Shown here one piece after another: positions 49,691-59,700 of a stretch of DNA of 64,000 nucleotides. Source of the stretch: Gemmatimonadota bacterium. GTDB lineage: Bacteria; Gemmatimonadota; Gemmatimonadetes; Gemmatimonadales; Gemmatimonadaceae. Where the stretch lies: contig JACPPC010000011.1 of NCBI GenBank assembly GCA_016191225.1, positions 62,001-126,000 on the forward strand, read 5' to 3'. The notes under the pieces were generated by a model. It was given only the letters and a program-made list of their open reading frames with translations. It had not been told where the DNA came from and did no database searches. The position numbers and the translations under genes are program-made. The first letter of the stretch is position 1. Every line of letters starts with the position of its first letter.

Positions 49691-52188
49691 GCACGCCGCG
49701 AGTGGAGTCGCCGCCCGCGGTTCCGGCGCAGGCGCGCGTGGTGGTGATCGGCGGCGGCGTGATCGGCTGCTCGGTCGCCTATCACCTCGCCCACATGGGG
49801 TGCCGCGACGTGGTGCTGCTCGAGCAGCACCGGCTCACGGCCGGCACGACCTGGCACTCGGCGGGGTTGATGGTGACGTTCGGCTCGATGTCGGAGACCT
49901 CGACCGCGTTCCGCACGTACACGCGCGACCTGTATGCCCGGCTCGAGGCCGAGACGGGCCAGGCGACGGGATTCAAGCCGGTGGGGTTCATCGAGTGCGC
50001 GATCGACCCCGACCGGCTCGAGGAGTACCGACGCGTCGCGACGTTCAACCGCTACTGCGGCGTGGACGTGCAGGAGATCTCGGCGCGCGAGGTGGAGGCG
50101 CTGTTCCCGATCGCGCGCACCGACGACATCCTGGCCGGCTTCTACGTGAAGGGCGACGGGCGGGTCGACCCGGTCGACGTGACAATGGCGCTGGCGAAGG
50201 GGGCGCGGCTGCGGGGCGCGACGATCGTGGAGGGCGTCGCGGTCACCGGCGTGACGAAGGCGAACGGCGCCGTGGCGGGCGTGCGAACGACGCAGGGGGA
50301 GATCGCCTGCGAGATGGCGATCAACTGCACCGGCGCCTGGGGGCGCAAGGTCGGCGCGCAGGCCGGCGTCACGGTTCCTCTGCAGGCGGCCGAGCACTAC
50401 TACCTGCTCACCGACGCGATTCCCGGCGTGTCGAAGGCGTGGCCGGTGCTCGAGGACCCGGCGTCGTACGGCTACTTCCGCGAGGAGGGGGGCGGGCTGA
50501 TGATCGGCCTGTTCGAGCCGGTGTGCGCGCCCTGGAAGGTGGAGGGGATGCCCCACGATTTCGCCTTTGGCGAGATCGCGCCGGACTGGGACCGGATGGG
50601 GCCGTACGTCGAGACGGCGATGCGGCGCGTGCCGGTGACGATGCAGGCCGGGGTGCGCAAGCTCTTCTGCGGCCCCGAGTCGTTCACCCCCGACCTGCGC
50701 CCCTGCCTGGGCGAGTCGCCGGAGTTGCGCAACTATTTCGTGGCCGCGGGGCTCAACTCGATCGGGATCCTCACCGGTGGCGGCGTGGGGCGGGCCATGG
50801 CGCACTGGATGCTGACCGGCCGCCCCGACGTGGACATGACGGCGTTCCATGTCGACCGCCTCCACCCGTACCAGGCGAATCCCGAGTACCTCCGCGCGCG
50901 CACGGTCGAGTCGCTCGGCATGGTGTACCGGACCCACTACCCGAACCGGTCGCTCACCACGGCGCGCGGGGTGAAGCGGTCGGCGCTGCACGACCGGCTC
51001 GCCGCGCGCGGGGCCTGGTTCCGCGACGTGAGCGGCTGGGAGGGCGCCGACTGGTACTCGCCCGACGGGTTGCCGCCCGATGCCGGACCGCTGACCTTCG
51101 GCCGCCCCGCCTGGTGGGAGCACTGGAAGGCGGAGCACGAGGCCTGCCGCACGGGCGTGATCCTGATGGACATGTCGTTCATGTCCAAGTTCCTGGTGCA
51201 GGGGCGCGACGCCGGGCGGGTGCTGGACTTCGTCTCGGCGAACAGCGTCGACGGCGAGTGCGGGCGCACCACCTACACGCAATGGCTCAACGAGGGCGGG
51301 ACGCTGGAGGCCGACCTCACGGTCACCAAGCTCGAGGCCCCGGCCAGCGGCGACCCCGCCGACCAGCGGTATCTCGTGATTGCGTCGGACTCGGCGCACC
51401 GCCACGTGGAGGGCTGGCTCCGGCGCCACGTGCCCGGCGGCGCGCACTGCTCGGTGACCGACGTGACGTCGGGGTACGCGCAGGTGAACGTGCAGGGGCC
51501 CCGGTCGCGCGAGCTGCTGCAGCGGCTCACCGCCCACGACCTGTCGAACGCCGCCTTTCCGTTCCGCGCAGCGCGCGAGGTCGCGATCGGATACGCCCGC
51601 GTGCTGCTCGTGCGCATCACCTACCTGGGCGAGCTCGGCTACGAGCTGTACATCCCCACGGAGCAGGCGCTGCACGTGTACGACCTGCTGGTCGAGGCGG
51701 GGGCGGGCACCGGCCTGCGGCACGCCGGGCTCAAGGCGCTCGCCAGCCTGCGGATGGAGAAGGGCTACCGCGACTACGGCCACGACATCGACAACACCGA
51801 CAGCGTGCTCGAGGTGGGGCTCGGCTTCGCGGTGGACCTCACGAAGCCGGGGGGCTTCGTCGGGCGCGACGCGGTGCTCGCGGTGAAGGCGGCCGGCGTG
51901 CGGCGCAAGCTCGTCCAGGTGCTGGTCCAGGACCCGGCCCCGCTGCTCCACCACGCCGAGGTGGTGCTGCGCGACGGCGTGCCCATGGGGTACGTGCGGG
52001 CGGCGAGCTACGGGCACACGCTGGGCGGCGCGGTGGGGCTGGCGATGATCGAGCGGGCCGGCGTGCCGGTGGACGAGGCGTGGCTGCGCGAGGGGCGATG
52101 GGAGGTGGAGGTCGCGGGAACGCGCTTCCCCGCCCTGGCATCGCTCAAGCCGCTCTACGACCCGGCGATGGCGCGGATCAAGGGGTGA
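49687..52188 (+). CDS. FAD-dependent dimethylglycine/sarcosine dehydrogenase-like protein
   Basis: The 833-residue flavoprotein has VVVIGGGVIGCSVAYHLA (dinucleotide fold, 18-35) and TTWHSAGL, where His57 matches the histidine that covalently binds FAD in dimethylglycine dehydrogenase. An FAO-type middle domain and a C-terminal glycine-cleavage T-like folate-binding domain (MSFMSKFLVQG; YLGELGYELYIPTE) follow. It likely demethylates an N-methylated amine, with formaldehyde caught by tetrahydrofolate. The substrate is inferred. GTG start overlapping the phospholipase gene. No electron-transfer flavoprotein genes are seen in the window. Confidence 0.9.
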   Translation: MSTPRVESPPAVPAQARVVVIGGGVIGCSVAYHLAHMGCRDVVLLEQHRLTAGTTWHSAGLMVTFGSMSETSTAFRTYTRDLYARLEAETGQATGFKPVGFIECAIDPDRLEEYRRVATFNRYCGVDVQEISAREVEALFPIARTDDILAGFYVKGDGRVDPVDVTMALAKGARLRGATIVEGVAVTGVTKANGAVAGVRTTQGEIACEMAINCTGAWGRKVGAQAGVTVPLQAAEHYYLLTDAIPGVSKAWPVLEDPASYGYFREEGGGLMIGLFEPVCAPWKVEGMPHDFAFGEIAPDWDRMGPYVETAMRRVPVTMQAGVRKLFCGPESFTPDLRPCLGESPELRNYFVAAGLNSIGILTGGGVGRAMAHWMLTGRPDVDMTAFHVDRLHPYQANPEYLRARTVESLGMVYRTHYPNRSLTTARGVKRSALHDRLAARGAWFRDVSGWEGADWYSPDGLPPDAGPLTFGRPAWWEHWKAEHEACRTGVILMDMSFMSKFLVQGRDAGRVLDFVSANSVDGECGRTTYTQWLNEGGTLEADLTVTKLEAPASGDPADQRYLVIASDSAHRHVEGWLRRHVPGGAHCSVTDVTSGYAQVNVQGPRSRELLQRLTAHDLSNAAFPFRAAREVAIGYARVLLVRITYLGELGYELYIPTEQALHVYDLLVEAGAGTGLRHAGLKALASLRMEKGYRDYGHDIDNTDSVLEVGLGFAVDLTKPGGFVGRDAVLAVKAAGVRRKLVQVLVQDPAPLLHHAEVVLRDGVPMGYVRAASYGHTLGGAVGLAMIERAGVPVDEAWLREGRWEVEVAGTRFPALASLKPLYDPAMARIKG

Positions 52189-52255
52189 TCGTGGAGGGGC
52201 GCCGGATCGCGCCGTGCCGCAGCGCGCCTGGCCGCGCTGCGCCGCCGTGGGCCCG

Positions 52256-52987
52256 ATGAAGCCCTACCGGCGCCTGGCCGAGGCGACCGCCCCCGACGGC
52301 ACGGTGCTGTCGCTGTTCGAGCACGACGGCGCCTGCCTGATCCGCGTGAACGGCATCGAGTTGATGTCCACGCGCCGGCATCGCTCGGAGGACGCCCTCG
52401 CGGAGCTGGCCTGCGGGCCGCTGCGCGAACGCGCGGGAATGGCCGTGCTGATCGGCGGGCTCGGGCTGGGGTTCACGCTCAAGGCCGCGCTGCGCACGCT
52501 GGCGCCCGATGCCCGTGTGGTCGTGGCCGAGATCGTGGCCGAGGTGATCGACTGGAACCGCAATCCGGCGTACCCGCTGGCGGGTGAGACGCTGCGCGAC
52601 CCGCGCGTGGAACTCCGGCACGAGGACGTGGCAGTCACGCTGGCGGAGCACCGCCGCACGTTCGACGCGATCATGCTCGACATCGACAACGGCGCCGACG
52701 CGCTGGTGACGTCGTCCAACGCGGGGCTCTACCGGCTGGCGGGAATCCAGGCGGCGACCGGCGCCCTCCGCCCCGGCGGGCGGCTCTGCTACTGGTCGGC
52801 GGCGGACGATCCCGCCTTCGTCGGCTCGCTGCGGCAGAGCGGGCTCGAGGTGACGCGGAAACGGATTCGCGCCCACGCGACCTCGGGACCCTGGCACACG
52901 GTGTACCTGGCGGAGTCCACGATGGGAGACGCGCGGCCCGTCGCGGCGCGCCGGTCGCCACCGGGGGGCGTCGAGAGGGCACCGTAG
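52256..52987 (+). CDS. Spermidine-synthase-fold / class I methyltransferase-like protein
   Basis: The 243-residue product has a Rossmann core: MAVLIGGLGLGFTLKAAL (glycine loop), ARVVVAEIVAEVIDW (acidic residue after strand two) and FDAIMLDIDNGADAL. This fits spermidine synthase/SAM-dependent methyltransferase relatives. The catalytic Asp of SpeE is in the DIDNG block. Whether it transfers aminopropyl or methyl groups cannot be told by eye. The ATG at 52256 is preferred over an upstream in-frame GTG at 52214. Its end faces gatB 28 bases away. Confidence 0.82.
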   Translation: MKPYRRLAEATAPDGTVLSLFEHDGACLIRVNGIELMSTRRHRSEDALAELACGPLRERAGMAVLIGGLGLGFTLKAALRTLAPDARVVVAEIVAEVIDWNRNPAYPLAGETLRDPRVELRHEDVAVTLAEHRRTFDAIMLDIDNGADALVTSSNAGLYRLAGIQAATGALRPGGRLCYWSAADDPAFVGSLRQSGLEVTRKRIRAHATSGPWHTVYLAESTMGDARPVAARRSPPGGVERAP

Positions 52988-53015
52988 GGCGCGTTCCGTT
53001 GCGATCGGGCGCGGC

Positions 53016-54488
53016 TCAGGGCGGTGCCACGCGAGTGGCGAGCAGCTGGCTGAGCCGCTTCGGGTCCGCGCTTCCCTTCGACTTCTTCATCACGAACCCG
53101 ATCAGGACGCCCTGCAGCTTCCTCTCGCCGGCGAGGAACCGCTTCGCCTCGTCGGGGTGCTCGGCGAGCACCTCGTCAATCCACGTCACGAGGGCGCCAT
53201 CGTCGCTGACCTGCGCGAGGCCCTGCTCCTGCACGATCCGGGCCGGCGTCGCCTCCGGGTCGGCGAGCATCGCGGCGAAGACCGCCTTGGCCGCGCTGCT
53301 GCTGATCGTCCCCGCGGTGGCGAGGCCGATGAGCGCCGCCAGCCGGTCGGCGGGCACGAGCGATGCCGCCGCGGCGGGATCGAGTGACCGCTCGTTGAGC
53401 GCCTGCAGCACCGCACCGCTGACCCAGTTGGCGGCCGCCCTGGGCTGCGTGACGAGTTCAGCCACCGACTCGAAGTAGCGCGCCAGCGGCGCGCTCGCGA
53501 CGAGCACCCCCGCCTCGCCCGCGGCGAGGCCGAACTCGGCCTGGTAGCGCGCGATCTTCGCCGCCGGGAACTCCGGCAGCGCGCGGCGCTCGCGCTCCAC
53601 GCGCGCCGCCGGCACGACGAGCGGCGGCAGGTCGGGCTCGGGGAAGTACCGGTAGTCGTGGCTCCCCTCCTTGCTGCGCGCGGGGCGCACCTCGCCCCGG
53701 GTGGCATCCCACAGCATCGTCTGCTGCGACAGCGTGCCGCCGGCCTCGTACACTGCGCAGTGGCGGGCGAACTCGAGCTCGAGCGCCTTCTCGACAGCCG
53801 AGAACGAGTTGAGGTTCTTGATCTCGGTGCGCGAGCGCAGCTCCGCGGAACCGCGGGGGCGCGCGCTCACGTTCGCGTCGACCCGCAGCGAGCCGAGCTC
53901 CATCGAGCAGTCGCTGATGTCCGCGTACTCGAGCACCTGCTTGAGGGCGCGCAGGTAGGCCCCCGCCTCGGCGCTGGCGCGCAAGTCGGGCTCGCTCACG
54001 ATCTCGATCAGCGGCACGCCGGCCCGGTTGAGGTCGATCGCCGTGGCGCCGTCGAAGCGGTCGTGGATCGACTTGCCGGCGTCCTCCTCCATGTGCACGC
54101 GGGTGACGCCGATGCGGTGCCGGGCCTCGCCCAGGGTGACCTCGAGCGCCCCGCCCGTGGCCAGGGGCTTGTCGTACTGCGAGATTTGGTACCCCTTGGG
54201 GAGGTCGGGGTAGAAGTAGTTCTTGCGGGCAAAGACCGACGTGCCATGCACGGTGCACCCGAGGGCGAGGGCGGCACGCACGGCGAGTTCGATGCAGGCG
54301 TCGTTGAGCACCGGCAGCGCCCCCGGGAGCGCGAGGCACACGGGACAGATGTTGGTGTTCGGCGGGTCACCGAAGCTCGACGAGCAGGCGCAGAAGGCCT
54401 TGGTCTCCGTCCTGAGCTGCACGTGCACCTCGAGCCCGACGACCATCTCCCAGGCGGGGCGGGCACCCTCGATCGCGGCGGCGCTCAT
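53016..54488 (-). CDS. gatB: Aspartyl/glutamyl-tRNA amidotransferase subunit B
   Basis: The 490-residue subunit binds and activates mischarged Glu-tRNA-Gln or Asp-tRNA-Asn. It begins [17 protein letters not shown] and has zinc cysteines in [47 protein letters not shown] and a C-terminal YqeY-like helical domain (about 340-490) follow. It starts four bases inside gatA (ATGA). With gatC and gatA upstream it forms one operon. Confidence 0.96.
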   Translation of the reverse strand: MSAAAIEGARPAWEMVVGLEVHVQLRTETKAFCACSSSFGDPPNTNICPVCLALPGALPVLNDACIELAVRAALALGCTVHGTSVFARKNYFYPDLPKGYQISQYDKPLATGGALEVTLGEARHRIGVTRVHMEEDAGKSIHDRFDGATAIDLNRAGVPLIEIVSEPDLRASAEAGAYLRALKQVLEYADISDCSMELGSLRVDANVSARPRGSAELRSRTEIKNLNSFSAVEKALELEFARHCAVYEAGGTLSQQTMLWDATRGEVRPARSKEGSHDYRYFPEPDLPPLVVPAARVERERRALPEFPAAKIARYQAEFGLAAGEAGVLVASAPLARYFESVAELVTQPRAAANWVSGAVLQALNERSLDPAAAASLVPADRLAALIGLATAGTISSSAAKAVFAAMLADPEATPARIVQEQGLAQVSDDGALVTWIDEVLAEHPDEAKRFLAGERKLQGVLIGFVMKKSKGSADPKRLSQLLATRVAPP

Positions 54489-55927
54489 GCCTCGCTCCCC
54501 GCGCCGGCGGCGCCGAGCGCGTGCTCGAGGGCGTACGCGGCGCGGAACATCGCCGCCTCGTCGAAGTGCGCGGCGATGAACTGGCCACCCACCGGCAGCC
54601 CGTCAACCATCCCGATCGGCTGCGACATGGCCGGAACGCCGGCGAGGTTGGCCGTCGCCGTGAACACGTCGCTCAGGTACATCTCGTACGGGTCGCTCAC
54701 GGCCCCAAGGCGGAAGGCGGGGGTCGGCGCCGTCGGTGTGAACAGCACGTGCACGCCGCTCGCGAAGACGCTGGTGAAGTCGCGCGCGATCAGCGCCCGC
54801 ACCTCCTGCGCCTTTCGGTAGTAGGCGTCGTAGTAGCCCGCGCTCAGCACGTACGTGCCGAGCAGGATGCGCCGCGTGACCTCGGCGCCGAAGCCGTGCG
54901 AGCGCGTGGCCTCGTACATCCCCTTGAGGCCGTCGCCCGCGATGCGCAGGCCGTACCGGACGCCGTCGAACCGTGCGAGGTTCGAGCTCGCCTCGGCCGG
55001 CGCGACGATGTAGTACACGGGGATCGCGAGGTCGGTGTGCGGCAGCGAGACGTCGCGAACCTCCGCCCCCGCCGCGCGCAGCGCGTCGAGGCAGGCGTCG
55101 CAGTGCTTCGCGATGCGCGGGTCGAGCGAGCGCGGGAAGTACTCCCTCGGACGCCCCACCACGAGGCCGTCGAGCGACCCGCCGTCCCGGCTGGCGCGGT
55201 AGTCGGGGACCGCGTGGTCCATGCTCGTGCTGTCGCGCGGGTCGGCGCCGGCGATCACGCCCAGTCCGAGCGCGGCGTCGTCCACCGAGCGGCCGAAGAC
55301 CCCGACCTGGTCGAGCGAGCTGGCGAAGGCCACCAGCCCGTAGCGGCTCACACGACCATACGTCGGCTTGACGCCCACCACGCCGCAGAAGCTCGCCGGC
55401 TGCCGCACCGAACCGCCGGTCTCGGAGCCGAGGGCGATGCGCACGATTCCCGCCGCGACCGACGCCGCCGATCCTCCCGACGAGCCCCCCGGCACCCGGT
55501 CCCGGTCGAGCGGGTTGCGCGCCGGGCCGAACGCGGAGTGCTCCGTGCTCGAGCCCATCGCGAACTCGTCCATGTTCGTCTTGGCGACGATCGACGCCCC
55601 CGCCGCGCGCAGCCGCCGGATCACCGTCGCCTCGTACGGGCTCACGTACCCCTCCAGGATGCGCGAGCCGCAGCTGGTGGGCATGACGCGGGTGGCGATG
55701 TTGTCCTTCACCACCACCGGCACGCCGGCGAGCGCGCCCTTCCCGGACGGGCCCGGCGCCGCGGCCTCGCGGTCGACGTGCAGGATCGCGTTCAGGCCGC
55801 CCGCGCCCGCCTGCACGGCCTCCATGCGCTCGAAGGCGGCCGACGCGGCGGCCGCGCCCGTGACCGTCCCCTCGCGCACGTGCGCGGCGAGCACCGCCGC
55901 CGGCAACCCACCGATCGGCGTGTTCAC
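54485..55927 (-). CDS. gatA: Aspartyl/glutamyl-tRNA amidotransferase subunit A
   Basis: The 480-residue amidase frees ammonia from glutamine. The Ser-cisSer-Lys triad shows in [23 protein letters not shown] and [16 protein letters not shown]. The length is typical. The GTG at 55927 is used because it overlaps the gatC stop (GTGA); a longer reading crosses gatC. Overlaps gatB. Confidence 0.96.
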   Translation of the reverse strand: MNTPIGGLPAAVLAAHVREGTVTGAAAASAAFERMEAVQAGAGGLNAILHVDREAAAPGPSGKGALAGVPVVVKDNIATRVMPTSCGSRILEGYVSPYEATVIRRLRAAGASIVAKTNMDEFAMGSSTEHSAFGPARNPLDRDRVPGGSSGGSAASVAAGIVRIALGSETGGSVRQPASFCGVVGVKPTYGRVSRYGLVAFASSLDQVGVFGRSVDDAALGLGVIAGADPRDSTSMDHAVPDYRASRDGGSLDGLVVGRPREYFPRSLDPRIAKHCDACLDALRAAGAEVRDVSLPHTDLAIPVYYIVAPAEASSNLARFDGVRYGLRIAGDGLKGMYEATRSHGFGAEVTRRILLGTYVLSAGYYDAYYRKAQEVRALIARDFTSVFASGVHVLFTPTAPTPAFRLGAVSDPYEMYLSDVFTATANLAGVPAMSQPIGMVDGLPVGGQFIAAHFDEAAMFRAAYALEHALGAAGAGSEA

Positions 55928-56229
55928 GACTCCTCCGCGTCGTCGTGCGTGCCGAGGCGCGGCACGAGGATCAGCCCACCCCTCACATCCGGCGCAAAGT
56001 CGGCCAGCGGGCGAGCGAGCTGGTCGGCGTCGCGCACGTCGGGGCGGGACACGAGCGGCGGGCGCGGGTCCCCCGCGTCGCGCACCATGTCGGTGCTCAC
56101 GCGCTGCAGCACCGCCATGTGGCCGAGGATCCCATTGAGCTCGTGCACCAGTGCCGCGACGCGGCCGCCGGGGAGGCCGAGCCTGGCGAGGGCGGCGATG
56201 TGCCGGACGTCGTCGTCGGTGATGGCCAC
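55924..56229 (-). CDS. gatC: Aspartyl/glutamyl-tRNA amidotransferase subunit C
   Basis: The 101-residue subunit links GatA and GatB. It has [17 protein letters not shown] at the N-terminus, a helix [13 protein letters not shown] and a C-terminal stretch [18 protein letters not shown] that wraps the interface. GTG start one base overlapping the helicase stop. A complete gatCAB suggests that Gln-tRNA, Asn-tRNA or both are made by the indirect route in this organism. Confidence 0.93.
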   Translation of the reverse strand: MAITDDDVRHIAALARLGLPGGRVAALVHELNGILGHMAVLQRVSTDMVRDAGDPRPPLVSRPDVRDADQLARPLADFAPDVRGGLILVPRLGTHDDAEES

Positions 56230-58550
56230 TAGTCGATTCCCCGTTCAAGGTTCGCCTGCGCCACGACGAGCGTCTTGCGGCCGATCGCCTCGTCGTCGAA
56301 GTCCACCTTCACCTTCGCGTCGCGGCCATTGCCGCTGACCTCGGCAATGGTGCCGGTCCCGAACTTGCGGTGCCGCACCCGCTCCCCGATGCGGATCGCG
56401 GCAGCGTCCTGCGACTCGTCCTCGGGGGCGCTCTTCCATCCCCCGAGGTCGCGATACCCCGGCACCGACTGCCCCGGCCGCCGGCCGGCGGCGCGCGCGC
56501 CCGCGTTCCCGCCCCACGGCACGCCCGAGACGTCGCTGCCGCCATCGGGAAGCAACGTCGCGCGCCCCATGCTGCGGGCCCGTGGCGTCGCGCGCTCGTC
56601 GAGCATCCCGGCGGGAATGCGATCGAGGAACCCCGACTTGCGCGACGGCAGGAACTGGCCGTTGCGGCGGCGCTGCTCGGCGCGGGTGAGGTACAGCCGG
56701 TCCTCGGCGCGCGTGATGCCGACGTAGAACAGGCGCCGCTCCTCCTCGAGCTCGGCGGGGTCGTCGTAGGCCCGGGCGAGGGGAAAGAGGCCGTCCTCGA
56801 GGCCGCTGATCACGACCATCGGGAACTCGAGCCCCTTCGCGTTGTGCATGGTCATGAGCAGCACGGCGTCCGCGGTGGGGTCGAGCGCGTCGAGGCCGGC
56901 GGCGAGCGACGCCCGCTGCAGGTAGTGGTCGAGCGGGGTCAGTCCCACCTCGCCTTCCTCGTCGGCCACCGCCTCGGCGGCCGCGTCCACCAGCGACGCC
57001 ACGTTGGCGAGTCGGTCCTCGACGTTGTCGCCGTCGGCACGGAGGAAGCCTTCGTAGTTGATGGACGCCACGAGGTCGCGCAGCAGCTCGTCGACCGGGG
57101 CGTCGGCGGCGCGACGTCGCAACCGGGCCACCAGCGCGGCGAAGTCGGCCAGCGCGGCCCGCGCCGCGGGGCGGGCCCCGGCGAGCACGTCGGGCCGGTC
57201 GGCCGCCTCGAGCAGCGACAGGCCCGCCGCTCGCGCCAGCTCGGCGAGCAGCTCCACGGTGGCCTCGCCGAGCCCGCGCCGCGGGACCGCGATCGCGCGC
57301 CGAAAGGCCTCGTCGTCGCGCGGGTTGGCGACGAGCTTGAGGTAGGCCATCAGGTCGCGGACCTCGCGCCGGTCGTAGAAGCGCACCGCGCCCACGATGC
57401 GGTAGGGGGTTCCCTTGCTGCGGAGGGCCTCCTCGAACGCCCGGCTCTGCGCGTTGGTGCGATAGAGAATCGCCACGTCGCGCAGCTGCACCGGGTCGCG
57501 TCCGCCGCGCCGGGCGCGGATCTCACCCACCACCCACTCGGCCTCGTCGCGCTCGTCGAGCGCGTGCACGCTCACCACCCGGGTGTCGCCGCCGCGCGTG
57601 GGGCGCAGCACCTTGCCGCGGCGGGCCGAGTTCTCGCTGATCACGGCGTTCGCGAGCGCCAGCACCGGCGGCGCCGACCGGTAGTTCTCCTCGAGGCGCA
57701 CGACGGCCGCGCCGGGAAAGTCGCGCTCGAACTCGAGGATGTTGCGCACGTCCGCGCCGCGCCAGCCGTAGATCGACTGGTCGTCGTCGCCCACGACCAC
57801 CACGTTGCCCCGCGCCCCCCCGAGCAGCGTGACCAGCCGGTACTGGGCGCGGTTGGTGTCCTGGTACTCGTCCACCAGGATGTGGGCGAACTTCGCGCGG
57901 TAGCCCTCCAGCCGGTCGCGGTGCTGCTCGAGCAGCTGCACCGGCAGCACGAGCAGGTCGTCGAAGGTCACGGCGTTGAGTGCCCGCAGCGCGGGCTCGA
58001 GCTCGCGATAGACGACGGCGGCGTTGCGGCCCAGCGGGTCGCGGGCGACCTGCTCGTACTCGGCCGGCGGCACAAGGGCATTCTTCGCGCCGGAGATCGC
58101 CGACAGGATCGAGCGCGGCGTCCACTCGCGCGGGGACACCTTGTGGCGCTCCATCACGCGCTTGACGAGGGCCAGGGCGTCGTCCTCGTCGTAGATCGTG
58201 AATTGCGGCGTGCGGCCCACCAGGGCGGCGTTGGCGCGCAGCATCCGGGCGCCAACCGAGTGGAAGGTCCCGGCCCAGATGCCGGCGGGCACCTCGCCAA
58301 GCTGGCGCTCGATGCGCTCCTTCATCTCGCCGGCGGCCTTGTTGGTGAACGTCACGGCGAGGATCCGGTGGGCCGGCACGCCGCGCTCCCGAATCAGGCG
58401 CACGATGCGCGTGGTGAGCACGCGGGTCTTGCCGGAGCCGGCACCGGCGAGCACCAGCAGCGGCCCGTCGCCGTGCTCGACGGCGGCGCGCTGCGCGGGA
58501 TTGAGGCCGGCCAGGGCGTGCTCCTGCGGGGCGGCGAGCGTGCGCGTCAC
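56229..58550 (-). CDS. pcrA: PcrA/UvrD-type superfamily 1 DNA helicase
   Basis: The 773-residue helicase unwinds DNA 3' to 5' in repair and replication restart. Motif I is [17 protein letters not shown], motif [11 protein letters not shown], motif [17 protein letters not shown], motif [10 protein letters not shown], motif [12 protein letters not shown] and motif [13 protein letters not shown]. The C-terminal region ends in a basic strand segment ([14 protein letters not shown]), the Tudor-like polymerase-binding tail of PcrA. A GTG start at 58550 overlaps the kinase stop. UvrD is the alternative name. Confidence 0.95.
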   Translation of the reverse strand: MTRTLAAPQEHALAGLNPAQRAAVEHGDGPLLVLAGAGSGKTRVLTTRIVRLIRERGVPAHRILAVTFTNKAAGEMKERIERQLGEVPAGIWAGTFHSVGARMLRANAALVGRTPQFTIYDEDDALALVKRVMERHKVSPREWTPRSILSAISGAKNALVPPAEYEQVARDPLGRNAAVVYRELEPALRALNAVTFDDLLVLPVQLLEQHRDRLEGYRAKFAHILVDEYQDTNRAQYRLVTLLGGARGNVVVVGDDDQSIYGWRGADVRNILEFERDFPGAAVVRLEENYRSAPPVLALANAVISENSARRGKVLRPTRGGDTRVVSVHALDERDEAEWVVGEIRARRGGRDPVQLRDVAILYRTNAQSRAFEEALRSKGTPYRIVGAVRFYDRREVRDLMAYLKLVANPRDDEAFRRAIAVPRRGLGEATVELLAELARAAGLSLLEAADRPDVLAGARPAARAALADFAALVARLRRRAADAPVDELLRDLVASINYEGFLRADGDNVEDRLANVASLVDAAAEAVADEEGEVGLTPLDHYLQRASLAAGLDALDPTADAVLLMTMHNAKGLEFPMVVISGLEDGLFPLARAYDDPAELEEERRLFYVGITRAEDRLYLTRAEQRRRNGQFLPSRKSGFLDRIPAGMLDERATPRARSMGRATLLPDGGSDVSGVPWGGNAGARAAGRRPGQSVPGYRDLGGWKSAPEDESQDAAAIRIGERVRHRKFGTGTIAEVSGNGRDAKVKVDFDDEAIGRKTLVVAQANLERGID

Positions 58551-59698
58551 GCCGGTAAGATAACGTCGAAGACCGCGCCGCCTCCGCCCGGCACGAGCTG
58601 CAGCTTGCCGCGATGCGTTTCCTCGACGATCCGGCGGGCGAGGGAGAGGCCGATCCCCCACCCCCGCTGCTTGGTGGAGAAGCCCGGGTCGAAGACCCGC
58701 GTCCGCAAGTCCCGCGGGACGCCCGGGCCGTTGTCCGCCACACGGACCTTCACGCCCCCCTCGGGAAGGGGCGCCACCAGCAGGTGTATCGTTCCGCCGC
58801 GGCCGGCGAGGGCGTCGATCGCGTTCTTGGCCAGCGCCTCGACCACCCACTCCAGCAGCACCGAGTCGCCGTGCACCGTGAGCGGCCCCGGCGCGGCGAG
58901 CTCCGTCTCGAGGGTGATCGGGTGCGCGAGTGACGGGACACGGGCGCGGAAGTACTCGGCGATCCGCACCACGATCGCGCCGACGTCGATCACCTCCATG
59001 CGCGGCGGCCGGCCGATGCGCTCGAAGCGGTGCGCCACCCGCTCGAGCCGCTCGAGGTCGGTGGCCATGTGGTCGAGGGCCTGCTCGAGCACCGGGTCGC
59101 CGCCCCGGTCCTTCAGCACCTCGATCCAGCCGGACAGCGACGACAGCGGCGTGCCGAGCTGGTGGGCCGCCTCGCGCGCCATCCCCGCCCACACCTGCTC
59201 GCGGCCGGCCCGCTCGCGCGCGATCAGCAGCCAGAAGGCGAGCCCGAGCAGCAGCCCCAGCACCACCACCTGCAGCACCGGGATGGTGCGCATCTGGTCG
59301 ACCACCGGGGTGAGACCGAAGTGCACCGTCACCGATCCCCGCTCCTCGACGGGCGGGTTGGCCCGGTCGAGCTCCCGCAGGTACTCGCGCACTCGCGGGT
59401 CATCGATCGAGGCGACATCGAACGGGAGGTTCGCCGCCGCGGTGGGGCGACCGGTCTCGTCGGTGACGATCACCGGCACCCCCATCTCGATGATGTGACG
59501 CGAGAGGTCGAAGAGCGCCGAGGTGCCCGCCGCGTCGGCCGTATCGCCCAGCGTCCGGTAGATGCGCGCGTACATCTGCCCCGAGATGCGGGTCTCGCGG
59601 CGCAACTCGTCAACAACCCCCTTCGTGAACGCGACGTACCAGCCCACGAGGGCCAGGACCGCGATCGCGATGAGGATTGCCGGTGCGCGCTGGCGCAC
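58547..59698 (-). CDS. Membrane sensor histidine kinase
   Basis: The 383-residue protein has two membrane helices (about 7-25 and 139-160) with a periplasmic sensor of about 110 residues. The cytoplasmic part contains the H-box MAREAAHQLGTPLSSL (His179) and ATP-binding motifs (LAKNAIDALAGRGG, VADNGPGVP, WGIGLSLARRIVEE). No response regulator lies next to it; the only one in the window is 3 kb away on the opposite strand. The AAHQLGTPLSSL form of the H-box is characteristic. GTG start; it overlaps the helicase. Confidence 0.9.
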   Translation of the reverse strand: MRQRAPAILIAIAVLALVGWYVAFTKGVVDELRRETRISGQMYARIYRTLGDTADAAGTSALFDLSRHIIEMGVPVIVTDETGRPTAAANLPFDVASIDDPRVREYLRELDRANPPVEERGSVTVHFGLTPVVDQMRTIPVLQVVVLGLLLGLAFWLLIARERAGREQVWAGMAREAAHQLGTPLSSLSGWIEVLKDRGGDPVLEQALDHMATDLERLERVAHRFERIGRPPRMEVIDVGAIVVRIAEYFRARVPSLAHPITLETELAAPGPLTVHGDSVLLEWVVEALAKNAIDALAGRGGTIHLLVAPLPEGGVKVRVADNGPGVPRDLRTRVFDPGFSTKQRGWGIGLSLARRIVEETHRGKLQLVPGGGGAVFDVILPA

Positions 59699-59700
59699 CG

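Noticed and set aside
48832-52188. A 1,118-residue fusion ahead of the dimethylglycine-dehydrogenase-like protein
   Set aside because: Its first 285 codons are an off-frame reading of the phospholipase gene, whose own frame has a signal sequence and family motifs.
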